A DNA stretch of 64,000 nucleotides, taken from Liopterus haemorrhoidalis (Eukaryota; Arthropoda; Insecta; Coleoptera; Dytiscidae). Each line of letters begins with the position of its first letter. Position 1 is the first letter of the stretch. Shown piece after piece: positions 42,341-52,257 of this stretch. The notes beneath the pieces were generated by a model. That model was given only the letters and a program-made list of their open reading frames with translations, was not told the origin of the DNA and did not search any database. Made by a program: the position numbers and the translations under genes. The stretch covers positions 226,664,260-226,728,259 of the forward strand of contig OZ020611.1 of assembly GCA_963971575.1 (NCBI GenBank). Reading direction: 5' to 3'.

Positions 42341-44107
42341 CGTGGGCTACCTTTTAAGTTTTTACAAAAACTAAGAAAGAAAAAATTTTTTTGGAACAAA
42401 CTGTTTTATTGCTTTTCAAAATATTCGCCTTTATGATTTATACACTTTTGCATGCGTTCAAACCAATTCTCGAAACATTTTTTTCCACTCTGAAGTTGGT
42501 ATCTCAAAAACATGGTTTTCGATGGCTTCAACAGCTTCTTGAGGTGATGAAAATCGCTGTCCACTCATTTTTGTTTGACATTGGGGAACAAAAAAAGTCG
42601 TTAGGGGATAAATCAGGTGCATACGGGCAATGAGACATTAATTCGATGTTTTTCTCCTTCAAATAATTAATTGTTTGACGTGCTATGTGGGAGCTTGCAT
42701 TGTCATGATGTTTTTCCTGATTTTGTCGATGACTTCTGGCAAATAAATTGTTGTATACCATTCAGCATTAACTATTCGCCGATTCTCGAAAGGAATGGTT
42801 GCGACATGTCCAGTACAACCGAAGAAACAAGCGATTATTTTCATGGAAGTACTTCGTGAACGAACAACTTTTGTTGGTTTCGATTCATCTTGGAAGGCAC
42901 AAACAGTGGATTGTTGCTTAGTTTCCAGTTCATATGAATAAATACAAGTTTCGTCACCTGTAACGATGTTCTATACGGATTTTGCAGTGCCTAGGTTGAA
43001 TTTTTTTAGCATTTCCTTACACCAATCAACACGAGCCTTTTTTTGAGCTTCGGTCAAATTATGCGGAATCCATCGGGAACAGATCTTTTTCACAGCTAAA
43101 TGTTAATGCAAAATCGAATGTATTGCAGTCTGCGATATGCCAAAGGATGCCTCTATCTCACGATGTGCCTTATCGTAAATCTGTAAATCTTCTTCAATCG
43201 CTTTGCGCACAGCATCGATGTTTTTTTGAATCAGAACCGATTTTGGTCGACCTTCACGAAATTATCACTGACGGACGCATGACCACGACGAAATTTTGCA
43301 AACTAATTGTAAACTTAAAAAAAAAAAAAAAATGTAAAATTGCGTCTGTTCTGATGGTGCTTCATTACCAAAAGTTGAACAAAGCGAATCTATGCATTGT
43401 TGTTGAGTTAGGCCTTTACTAAAATCGTAAAAAATCATCCAACGAAAACCTTCACGAGTAATACCCATTTTTTCACTAACTTGTTTTTTCTTTTTTAACC
43501 CTTTACTGCATGAATTTTTATTTTTGGCTGAAATAATTCATGACCATTTGGAATTGGTTCTTATTGATAGAAAAATTAATTAAAAAAATATATTTAAAAT
43601 ATTAATTATTAGTTTTATGAAAAAATAATAATTAAAATAATAATTGAGGGTTTGTGCCATGCATTACAAAAGAAATTGATTTCGTATTATATGATCGTCA
43701 ATTGCTAGGTGTTCTTCATTAGGGATTAAAAGCAGTCGCCCTCGAATTTTAGAAAGAAAAGGTCGTATCTTCTAGTTGTCCTTTCTCAATAAATTCAGAG
43801 TTATCGTTGAAGTACAAATTCCACTTGATATCCTCAAATCTATTGCAGCCCATTACTTGAGATACTCCAGGATCCATTGCTATGTATGTGGCATATATAA
43901 ACATTCATGAAGTAACGTTCTGATTCAGTTTTAAAAGTAAAATAAAAAATAAAAATCGGAATGTGTCATATATGGCACACTAAAGGGTTAATTCATAAGC
44001 TGCCACTGATTTCACAATAATAAATGTCAAATTTTACGAATATAGTAATAACACATTTCAATATTGCCATCTAGTGGTGGTTTGAAAAACATAAAAGGTA
44101 ACCCTCT
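42341..44107 (-). pseudogene. mariner transposon D3 (nearly full length, broken, piggyBac inside)
   Basis: TIRs CGTGGGCTACCTTTTAAG (left) and AAAAGGTAACCCTCTTA (right), flanked by TA. Minus-strand transposase from 43468: GFRWMIFYDFSKGLTQQQ, TFGNEAPSEQ; then an A-rich run disrupts the frame; later CRWIPHNLTEAQKKARVDW, WVFQDESKPTKVVRSRSTSM, HDNASSHIARQTINYLKEKN and PYAPDLSPNDFF. HDNASSH and PNDFF carry the second and third acidic residues of the DD34D triad. Frameshifts exist at several points. The piggyBac-like element at 43499 lies in its 5' UTR. It is the most complete of the D copies. Confidence 0.87.
43499..43987 (-). mobile_element. piggyBac-like element with transposase remnant, TTAA TSD
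   Basis: Ends CCCTTTACTGCATGA and TATGGCACACTAAAGGG between TTAA (43495-43498) and TTAA (43988-43991). Minus-strand frames (about 43890-43660) read GVSQVMGCNRFEDIKWNLYF, NDNSEFIEKGQ and, after a frameshift, KIRGRLLLIPNEEHLAIDD. These fit the piggyBac DDE domain (MS..RF..I...LHFND ... KI.P......PEE.L.IDE), including the first catalytic Asp region. 489 bp, so only a shred of transposase remains. Confidence 0.85.
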
Positions 44108-45045
44108 TAGTTTTTAATTTAATTGTTGTGGCAACACACTTAATCCAAAAACTGCCAAGACTACTTTATTGGCGCGAAATCTTAATTCAAACCGCGTATA
44201 GGAAACATTGTTAGCCCTTTACGTTAACACACTCTTTAACATAAATCCAAAACCCCCTATACTAAAAATAACTAAAACATAAATACAAATTCTATATTGG
44301 AAGAAGTAAAGATACGTGATCATTAACATCACGAATAGTTAGAAGTGTCAAAAGTTGAAGAAAAAGCTCGAACGTTGTTGAAATAATTTAACACAAGTGA
44401 ATGAACCTAATAATATCTATATTCATTTATAGTCTTCTACAGAGGCACTTAGAAAAGCGAGACTCTTCGCGACAGCCTAGCTTCAGAGACGAGTTGTTTA
44501 AATGCCATGCGCCAGATTTTAAAATAATTTCCACAAGTGTACGGACATCTCGTATACCCATGCAACAGATGGCATGTTTTTTTATCAGCGGAACTGAATA
44601 TTATGTTTGTTAAACATATATTTTTGGTATTTAGATGTTTGGTCTACGGGTATTAATGTATTTACTAGCATAATATATTACATTCTTTTTTAATCTAACT
44701 AAATATTAGTTGATATCAAATTAGATACAAATATGATTTATTTGTTTTATATTTGTGGTTATAAATAAGAGTTTAATTGATGTAGAGATGCTGCAAAAGC
44801 ACGTCAATCTTGTAAAATTCAGCGAGTTATACTCAGGGCCGGCTCTTCATGGTAAGCAGACGATGCGATGTATCGGGGCGCCTTCTTCTAGGACGGCTGA
44901 ATTGTGTGGTTTATAGGGATTTGCAGCTAAGCACCCTACCATCTAGTGAGCGTTTCATGAACTTGTGTACATCAGATAACATTTCGTTTTGTGTATTGGG
45001 TTTGTATGAAGTTTGTTTTTAAAGTTTTATTATAATCATTGAAAA
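44108..45045. other. No gene; isolated hAT-like end
   Basis: At 44834 CAGGGCCGGCTCTTCATGG followed by GGGGCGCC looks like a hAT left end; the partner was not found. Otherwise AT-rich, with short frames lacking motifs. Confidence 0.4.
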
Positions 45046-45315
45046 ATGTATAATACATATTGTTGTGTGCCTATGTGCAATTCATTGCAAAGAAGAAACC
45101 CGGAAATATCGTTTCATTTGTTTCCACCAATATCAGACACCGTACGGTTCGAAACAAAATTGGGAAAGCAAGAGGTTAGGAATCGACGCGATGTTTAGAT
45201 AAACAATTTAAAAATTGGAAAAAAAGTGAGCCCTTATATCAAAGTTTGCTCATTACATTTTAATGATAGTGACTACAAAAAATATTTTCAATTTTGTATT
45301 TATTATCGCATATCT
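45046..45315 (+). pseudogene. THAP zinc-finger domain relic
   Basis: From ATG 45046 the frame gives MYNTYCCVPMCNSLQRRNPE and ISFHLFP, then an in-frame TAG at 45196-45198, then INNLKIGKKVSPYIKVCSLH and FNDSDYKKYF. C..C ... FHLFP ... VCSLHF..SDY is the C2CH THAP DNA-binding domain (P-element transposase and cellular THAP proteins). The usual W of THAP is not visible and the stop breaks the domain, so it is a pseudogene or an exon with readthrough; a decayed P-like transposon is possible. A minus-strand open frame converges on its 3' end. Confidence 0.72.
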
Positions 45316-45521
45316 TGAAAATTCCTGTTATTGTGTGTGGGTTTGATTATAATGCACAAGTCTGTATAAATCTTTATGAACTCTCTGTTTTTCTCAGTTA
45401 CCCCACACAATATTATATGCCCAGCATTGTAGATTTCTACCCCTTCGTAAAAAACACGGGAATTATTATTTAAACCCCCAATATAATTAAAATAATCGAC
45501 AATGGAAAACTGTACCGCCAT
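45303..45521 (-). CDS. Unrecognised ORF converging on the THAP relic
   Basis: A 72-codon frame, MAVQFSIVDYFNYIGGLNNN and FYEGVEIYNAGHIILCGVTE, ending IIKPTHNNRNFQDMR. Composition and periodicity look protein-like, and the segment EGVEIYNAGHIILCGVTEK may be a folded domain, but I cannot name the family. It may belong to the same relic element as the THAP domain, rearranged. No promoter or splice context is evident. Confidence 0.3.
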   Translation of the reverse strand: MAVQFSIVDYFNYIGGLNNNSRVFYEGVEIYNAGHIILCGVTEKNREFIKIYTDLCIIIKPTHNNRNFQDMR

Positions 45522-45731
45522 AACTTAAAACCAGATCACAAAATGTAGTATTTTAGATGTTTACAAGTAATGTCACTTCACAAAATCAGAAACTCCCAAA
45601 CAATTATTTATTTTTTGTCGTTTTTTGATACACTTTTCGCTATTATTTACTAGTAAATGTCAAGTGGTATCTGATTTAGAATGGTTTCAAAAAAATCCGC
45701 GTGGTGCTACGATCTTAAAATTTTTCCCCTA

Positions 45732-46333
45732 TACCCTTTTCACACTAGATCTTTAAGATCGGATGTTAAAGTGAATGTATCTTTAAACGCTAATGTGAAG
45801 CCGTATGGCCTCGTCTAAATACAAGCGATGTTTAAGACAGAGATCTGCGTCTTAAACTTCGTTCGCATTGCCAACTTAATTTCTATTATAAAAAAATACT
45901 CCTTGAATTTGTGCTGTCAACATTTCATATTATCATAAACAAGAATACTGTATTATATCGACGTTATAAAAAGTTTATACTTATTGTTATAATAAAATTA
46001 TTTATTTTAATAATGTGTTTAATAAAATACAGAGCTACAATAATTGAGATAAAATGTATCGACTTACATGTTAATACAAGTGTAATATATTCTTTATTGT
46101 AGTGTCTTTATTGTAGAATGAAATGAAATATCCTTATTTGTTTATAATAATTCAAAATGTGCGTCTGCGCAGACAGTTCAAAACTGGTAATTTCCTGACG
46201 GTAACTTAAGGACAAAATTACTGTAGCTGATGACACCACCAAAGATTTAAACATCAAGTGTGAAAGCATACCGATCTTAAACATCGGTGAACTTTAAGTT
46301 CATTCGTCTTAAAGATCTAGTGTGAAAAAGGTA
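45732..46333. mobile_element. Harbinger-like MITE K2, inverted copy of K1
   Basis: Same ends as K1 (TACCCTTTTCACACTAGATC ... CTAGTGTGAAAAAGGTA) in opposite orientation, about 9.7 kb away. Flanks are CTA and TTA, so the 3-bp duplication has one change. The interior matches K1 closely, including AGAGCTACAATAATTGAGAT and CGTCTGCGCAGACAGTT. Confidence 0.82.
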
Positions 46334-46339
46334 TTATAG

Positions 46340-46690
46340 ATGGGCATTTCGACTCAGTTAATGGAATTGACTCAGCAGATATCGTTCAAATTACTGAGCA
46401 GTCTCAGCTCACGGAACCGGCCCAGTGGATTTAGTTCAGTATCTTTCAAATTACTGATCAGGCTCAGTTCACGGGGCCGGCCCAGTGGTTATCGTTCAGT
46501 ATCGTTCATATTACTCTGCCGATTCAGTTCACGGAACCGGCTCAGTTGATATAGTTCAGTATCTTTTAAATTACTGAGCAGGCTCAGTTCACGGAACCGG
46601 CCCAGTGGATATCGTTCAGTATCGTTCATATTACTGAGCCGATTCAGTTCACAGAACCGGCTCAGTGGATTTTGTTCAGATTACTGAACC
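46340..46690. repeat. 60-bp minisatellite with alternating 120-bp higher-order period
   Basis: About 5.5 units of a 60-bp repeat built on GTTCACGGAACCGGCCCAGT, then a TATCGTTCAGTATCGTTC-type half. Units alternate between an AAATTACTGAGCAGGCTCA type and a CATATTACTGAGCCGATTCA type, giving a 120-bp super-unit. The 69-codon frame is an artefact of the 60-bp (20-codon) period. Confidence 0.85.
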
Positions 46691-47298
46691 GGTCCCCACG
46701 AAACAGCTACTTAGAACGTCAGTCAGTTCTCATATCCATTCTTCAACACGATTGTTCCAATATGAACGTGCTATGTATCCTACTACCTGTATTTGCATTT
46801 TATGATTTAAGACGTAATTTATAACTTTTAACAAGCTCTGTCTTTCTCTACCTTGCTTTAAAGAAATAAAATTCTAAAGAAGTGAATTATCAAACTTTGA
46901 TTTTTTAAATGGGAACGTGTTGGTCATTGGGTCGTGTTGGGTATCTTTGGATAGGAGCTTTTGAAATAAAAACAACTTTTACCTAAACAATTTTTTAAAT
47001 ATCTTTAAGGGTTAATGGAATATGTTATAAAATTAAATTCTCTAAAACGAAGTGAAAGTAAAATATTTTTATTTACAAGCGTTCAAAGCGTCTTCCATTT
47101 TAATTTAAACACTTTCGCTTTCTCGGTCTTACGCTATCTGTAGCTCGGAGCATAATTATAAAATAAATAAATAATAATTAGAAATATTTCATTTTCAAGT
47201 CGTAAGTTGGAAGTCGAAAGTTCGACGACAAAATGTATTAATATTTCAAACAACGAAAATTCTTCCATTATAATAAACATGTATAAATATATGTTTTT
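46691..47298. other. No feature recognised
   Basis: AT-rich sequence between the minisatellite and family C element C2; no motif found. Confidence 0.5.
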
Positions 47299-48145
47299 AC
47301 CGACCGCCAACATATATAAGGGAGGTATTGTGATCATACCGATTTTGATATTTCGAGATTTCGATGGATCTCCACGAATGGAGATCCCTACATAACGTTT
47401 TGACTATTTTTAGCATGATGTCTGTCTGTCCGTCTGTCCGTCTGTCCGTCTGTCCGTCTGTCCGTCTGTCCGTCTGTCCGTCTGTCCGTCTGTCCGTCTG
47501 TCCGTCTGTCCGTCTGTCCGTCTGTCCGTCTGTCCGTCTGTCCGTCTGTCCGTCTGTCCGTCTGTCCGTCTGTCCGTCTGTCCGTCTGTCCGTCTGTCCG
47601 TCCGTCCGTCCGTCCGTCCGTCCGTCCGTCCGTCCGTCCGTCCGTCCGTCCGTCTGTCCGTCTGTCCGTCCGTCCGTCCGTCCGTCCGTCCGTCCGTCCG
47701 TCCGTCCGTCCGTCCGTCCGTCTGTCCGTCTGTCCGTCCGTCCGTCTGTCTGTCTGTGTACACGTGCAGAGCAAATTCGGCTAAAAGGATTTTTATGAAA
47801 CTTCATATTTAAGCTTCTGCCATCAATGGCAAGAGTTTACTTATGTCGATTTTAAGATTTTTGCGAATATTTAACAACAGAAAAATATTTCGAAAAAATT
47901 TATTTAACAAAAGTTGCTATAAATGCAATAACTAATAACTTTTATTTGAGACGTTTCTTGATAAAATGAAAAATTTTGAAAATTTTTGTAATATTTTTAG
48001 AAATCTTTCTCAATTTTTTCATACTTGTATGTAACGTTTCCATGGTCATGATAAATAATATATCTGTTAGAAAATATTAGGCCAAGTTATTTCTACTTTG
48101 ATGCTAGAATGTATTTTATGCAAGTACTTTATGATGGCGGTCGGT
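47299..48145 (-). mobile_element. Family C element, complete copy C2
   Basis: The 11-bp inverted ends ACCGACCGCCA and TGGCGGTCGGT enclose the family C blocks (ATTTCGATGGATCTCCACGA, GATCCCTACATAACGTTTTG, CAAATTCGGCTAAAAGG, AACTTCATATTTAAGCTTCT, CATGGTCATGATAAATAATA, CAAGTACTTTATGATGG) and a very long octamer array. No coding capacity. No target duplication could be fixed. Confidence 0.8.
47419..47757 (-). repeat. TCTGTCCG / TCCG microsatellite array
   Basis: About 340 bp: first about 22 units of TCTGTCCG, then blocks of pure TCCG alternating with a few TCTGTCCG units, ending with TCTG. Three overlapping long frames (RRTDGQTD, SVCPSVRP) are artefacts, because an 8-bp or 4-bp period leaves several frames stop-free. 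Confidence 0.95.
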
Positions 48146-48249
48146 CCTGTGGTGGTCACAGCTGATTTTTTAATTAATAATTTTTCTTATTTTATTTTAT
48201 TTTATTCTTTTCATAGATATCCATTAATTATCTTTGAAGTAATAATTCT

Positions 48250-48375
48250 AAACGTTTTAGCGGAGCTAACTGGTATTTTCGTCTTTGTAAGTTGTCATGA
48301 GCTTTCCATTTAAGGTTTGAAGTGGGCTTTTGCTAAACAAAATGATCAAAAGCCTCACTTAAACGGAAAAGTTCA
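48250..48375. repeat. Family E MITE fragment
   Basis: TTTTAGCGGAGCTAACTGGT, ATTTTCGTCTTTGTAAGTTG and CTTTTGCTAAACAAAATGAT match the interior of the E copies at 61183 and 56213. Both termini are worn. Confidence 0.6.
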
Positions 48376-48537
48376 CACACTCGGTTGTTTTTAACAATAT
48401 TTCGTTTCGAACTATTCATATTTTGTCGCTTTTGTTTTGCCGCCTTTGTGTGAAAAAACAATAACTTTTTACAAACAATAAATTTTATTACTATCAGTCT
48501 TTCTGAGATAGAGTATAATATGTTGCTTCATGAAAAT

Positions 48538-48893
48538 TGCCTCCTCTTAAAATTGACCTCCCCTTAAAATTTGCCTCCCCTTAAAATTTGACTCCCCTTA
48601 AAATTTGCCTCCCCTTAAAATTTGCCTCCCCTTAAAATTTAACTCCCCTTAAAATTGGCTTCCCCTTAAAATTTGCCTCCCCTTAAAATTTGTCTCACCT
48701 TAAAATTTGACTCTCCTTAAAATTGGCTACTGATTAAAATTTGCCACCCCTTAAATTTTGCCTCTCTTTAAAATTTGTCTCCCCTTAAAATTTACCACCC
48801 CTTAAAATTTGCCTCCCCTTAAAATTTGTCTCCCCTTAAAATTAGCCGCACTATAGGCTATAGCCTACTAAGCCTTGTGGTAAATCCGCCACT
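48538..48893. repeat. 17-bp minisatellite and adjoining hAT-like end
   Basis: About 18 units of CCTCCCCTTAAAATTTG (variants GACTCCCC, GTCTCCCC, GGCTTCCCC) from 48538 to 48845. It is followed by GGTAAATCCGCCACTA at 48880-48895, the inverse of a common hAT terminus (TAGTGGCGGATTTACC). The minisatellite may be the expanded subterminal repeat of a hAT MITE whose left end is not visible. Confidence 0.75.
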
Positions 48894-48895
48894 AC

Positions 48896-49640
48896 ACGTA
48901 CGTTTCAAAGAAGCTTAATAAAGCAACACTATGCGGCAGTTTACGAGTAAAGTAATTGAAAAATACACCAAAAAGTTTGATTCGTTCAGTATGAAGAAGT
49001 ATACATCTGGTAGCAAACAATTTAACGTAAACAAGTAGAAGAAGTGTACAATGCGAGTAGCCAGGCAGTCTACATTAGTGGTACTATCAATCCTGTAAGC
49101 AATGTACAGAGCCTGCAGTACACGTATTCATGAGAGACATTTCTCCACGCACGCACACAGTGACACGCGTGCACACACACAGGCACACACGCACACATGC
49201 ACGGGCAACTGAGGTGATCGGGTATTGCAGATTTGTAAAGATCAGGTTTATGCTTTTAGGTAATGTTTGTAAAAAACCCGTCAGCTATGGTAGAATACTT
49301 ATGGCAAGATGTATGGTATGGTCACAACTTGTACAAGAGCTTTTTCATATCTCATTTCAAATGGGGAGCAGTGAAATTTAATGATAAATTAAATATAGAG
49401 AATAGAGATACAAAACAGTACTCGTAAATTATACTTATGTGGTAATATTTGCTCATAAGTATAGGAACGAAAAGGATAATGAAGGAATTACAGAATTTTC
49501 GATTTTAGGAAACGAAGAGCCATTTTAGCAAAAAACGTACAAAAAATAAAATTTTGGGAGCCGCAGTTTTAATTCAATTTATTTATTCACTATTTTAGTA
49601 TTTACAACTGATACACATATACAAATGGAACTTTAAAAAA
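48896..49640. other. No gene; AC-rich microsatellite
   Basis: A degenerate AC repeat at about 49141-49203 (ACGCACACAGTGACACG). The flank near 49065 shares GCCAGGCAGTCTACA with the dispersed repeat at 53112 and 57185. No coding motif. Confidence 0.5.
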
Positions 49641-50650
49641 TTGATGTGAAGTGTGAATTTTCACACATTTCAGGGTTTTGCAGGTATTTAGTAACTAAAT
49701 GATGATTATTTGGGATGCCAAAACAAATTTTATGTCACAATATTTTTTTATGAATTTTAATTCGAATGCCTAATACCATTATTTAAGTTTCTAAATATGT
49801 GATTTTTTTTTTTATATAGCAAGGTTCATTAAGATTTTGAAAATTGCGCCTATGGCTTCCATTGGTTGCTTAAATCATAAGCCACGCCCTCTGATTTCGT
49901 ATACATTCAAACATAGAATTAAATTATAATTTCAACACTTCCCACTGGTTATTAAATTTACGCTTTTAAAAATTAAATGCAACATTTACCAAAATATAAC
50001 TAGAATTTTGACAAAATAATTTAATCAAAATAAAAATGCAAAAAAAAAATTAAAATTGACTGGAATCGAACTCTAGTTTGCAAATTAAAAAAGCAACAAT
50101 AAAACGCACTACGCTACGAGCGCTTACTGTGTTACATAGCGAATTAAATATTTAACATATTTTAGTTAAAAACACAAAAAATGCGTTATTTTCCGAAAAC
50201 ATAATCTGATCAAAAATTCCTGTTGTACTATTCCGGTTCACACCAATGTACATTACTTAGAATTTTTTCAGATTTTTAGTTTAAACCATCTGGGCTACAG
50301 GGTGTGGGACAAAAAATTTTTTGCACAATTTTGGCAAAAATCGTATCAAAATAATTTATTTTGCAAAAATAAAATTTTGATCGTTAATCCACGTACTGCT
50401 TTCATTTGATACCTACACCGAATTTTAAAAAAATATTTATTTTTCGATGAGCACTTATTTGTTTATATTTTTATGGAGATATGTTTTTTAGATGTTTTAG
50501 TATTTTTCCTATGTGCGGGTCAAAAAGTTGTACAAGCATGCCAAATTTCAACTCTCTAGGTTTAGCCGACAGACAGACATACATACAGACAGACAGACAG
50601 ACAGACAAAATGACGGTATAAGGGTTTTTTGGTGATACCTACAAAACCCT
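49641..50650 (+). mobile_element. Family A scaffold element, copy A7
   Basis: Head TTGATGTGAAGTGTGAATTT, then CAGGGTTTTGCAGGTATTTA. Full scaffold with CATCTGGGCTACAGGGTGTG, a CAGACAGACATACATACAGA-type array, and the end GATACCTACAAAACCCT. The right flank AAAAATTG repeats the left AAAAATTG, consistent with insertion in an A-run. The GTTTGGCTACAATTTTTACC block before the array is deleted here. Confidence 0.86.
50055..50140 (-). other. tRNA-like cassette of A7
   Basis: Minus strand: A-box-like TAGCGTAGTGCG (50105-50116) and B-box GAGTTCGATTCC (50062-50073), with T-runs beyond 50050. The intervening part is T-rich and does not form a normal anticodon arm. A fifth sequence type at the same scaffold position. 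Confidence 0.5.
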
Positions 50651-50898
50651 AAAAATTGGGGTCTGGCATTTAGCGGACACCCCTTTTCTCAGTTTTTATT
50701 TTATTTTGACGCGAAACAAGCAAAAATGTTTCTCACAACATGTGGTTACAGATTGGCCGGTGCAAGGGGATTTCAAAGTGAACCCGGGCCCGTAATTTCA
50801 GTGGCTCTCGCGATTGTTTATATATTATTTCGATTGTCATCACTTCGATCTGTCTTGCTTTTTTTTTTAGTCATCAATTACCTCGATCAGTCTTTTTT
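50651..50898. other. Unassigned DNA between A7 and A8
   Basis: Contains GGCCGGTGCAAGGGGATTTC and pyrimidine-rich stretches (TCATCACTTCGATCTGTC) that resume after A8 at about 52570 (TCATCACTTCAATCTGTC). A8 and its neighbour therefore inserted into, or next to, a repetitive pyrimidine tract. Confidence 0.45.
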
Positions 50899-50945
50899 AG
50901 GGTTTTGTAGGTATGACCAAAAAACCCTTATACCGTCATTTTGTC

Positions 50946-51011
<66 letters not shown>

Positions 51012-51473
51012 TCGGTAAAAATTGTAGGCAAACGGCTAAAGCTAGAGAGTTGAAATTTGGCATGCTTATACAACTCTTTGACCCGCACATAGGAAAAATA
51101 CTAAAACATCTAAAAAACATATACCCCTAAAAATATACAACAACAACAAACAAATATGTGCTTATCGAAAAAAAAAAATTTTTTTTAAATTCTGGGTAGG
51201 GTATCAAAGGGAAGCCCTTGGTACGTGGATTAACGATCAAATTTTTATTTTTGCAAAATAAATTATTTTGAAGCGATTTTTGCCAAAATAGTTCAAAAAA
51301 AATTTTGTCCCACAGCCTGTAGCCCAGATGGTTTAAACTAAAAATCTGAAAAAATTCTAAGTAATGTACATTGGTGTGAACCGGAATAGTACAACAGGAA
51401 TTTTTGATCAGATTATGTTTTTGAAAAAAAAAGCATTTTTTGTATTTTTTTTTGCTACTAAACACTAAACTGT

Positions 51474-51565
51474 AACGTGTATCTTGGTGCACTGGTTACG
51501 GTACTAGCGTTCTGCCCAAGAAAATGAGTTCGAATCCCTCGAGAAGAGACAATATTATTTTTTAT
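51474..51565 (+). other. tRNA-like cassette of A8
   Basis: A-box TGGTGCACTGGTTACG (51485-51500), B-box GAGTTCGAATCC (51526-51537), then a TTTTTTA run near 51559. Closely similar to the A5 cassette (both begin CGTGTATCTTGGTGCA), with changes in the anticodon-arm region (GCGTTCTGCCCAAG). Same subtype as A5. Confidence 0.58.
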
Positions 51566-52009
51566 TTATTTTTTTGCATTTTTATTTTGTTTAAATTATT
51601 TTTTCAAAATTCTAGTTATATTTTGGCAAATGTTGCATTTAATTTTCAAAAGCGTAAATTTCATAACCAGTGGAAATTGTTGAAATTATAATTTAATTCT
51701 GTTTGAATGTACACGAAATCAAAGGGAGGAGCTATGACTAGAAACAACCAATGAAGCCTAGGCGCAATTTTCAAAATCTTAATGAACCTTGCTATATATA
51801 AAAAAAAAAAAAAAATACTGCACATATTAAGTAAGAAACCTAAATAATGGTATTAGGCACTCGAATTAAAATTAACATAAAAATATTTTAACATAAAATT
51901 TGTTTTTAAAGCTCTTAGATTAAGAGATGATAAATTATTTTTAAAATATTGTTCATTTTACAGTGAATACTACAAAGCAAAATATGTCCTACACACTCAG
52001 CATTCCGCC

Positions 52010-52257
52010 AACGGACTTGCCGAGCGCACTAAGTCGTGCGGTTTGTACTGGCGGAAACCCAGTACGACCGTCCGGTCGATGGTTCGAGCCTCGTTCGTTG
52101 GTGATATTATTCGGGCGAGAATAATATGTTTAAATTACTCCCATTTTCACAATCATTCACCCTTCATCCAGGTGTAGGAGCTCGCCCCCTGGCATCGGCG
52201 ATTAACCTCGTTGCAGAAATAAAGGCCGATGTAAAATAAATAATATAATAATAAAAG
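52010..52257 (+). mobile_element. tRNA-derived SINE, copy 2, with clear TSD
   Basis: Begins (GCC)AACGGACTTGCCGAGCGC, which is tRNA-Leu/Ser-like, with an A-box, B-box GGTTCGAGCC (52081-52090) and a body ending GGCATCGGCGATTAACCTCG, then AAATAAAGGCCGATGTAAAA and an ATA tail. The direct repeats ACACTCAGCATTCCGCC (51993-52009 and 52258-52274) are a 14-17 bp target duplication. Removal restores the family A head sequence as in A2. Confidence 0.93.

Noticed and set aside
36219..46102. Identical 63-codon frames at 36219-36410 and 45911-46102 as a conserved small protein
   Set aside because: Both lie at the same place in MITE copies K1 and K2, are AT-rich and motif-free; similarity follows from the element.
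47297..47806. Long open frames (117-169 codons) rich in T-D-G-R-Q or S-V-C-P-R on both strands
   Set aside because: They are translations of the TCTGTCCG/TCCG microsatellite, which leaves several frames free of stops; not genes.
49130..49381. Open frame 49130-49381
   Set aside because: Starts in an AC microsatellite (HTVTRVHTHRHTRTHA) and has no domain.
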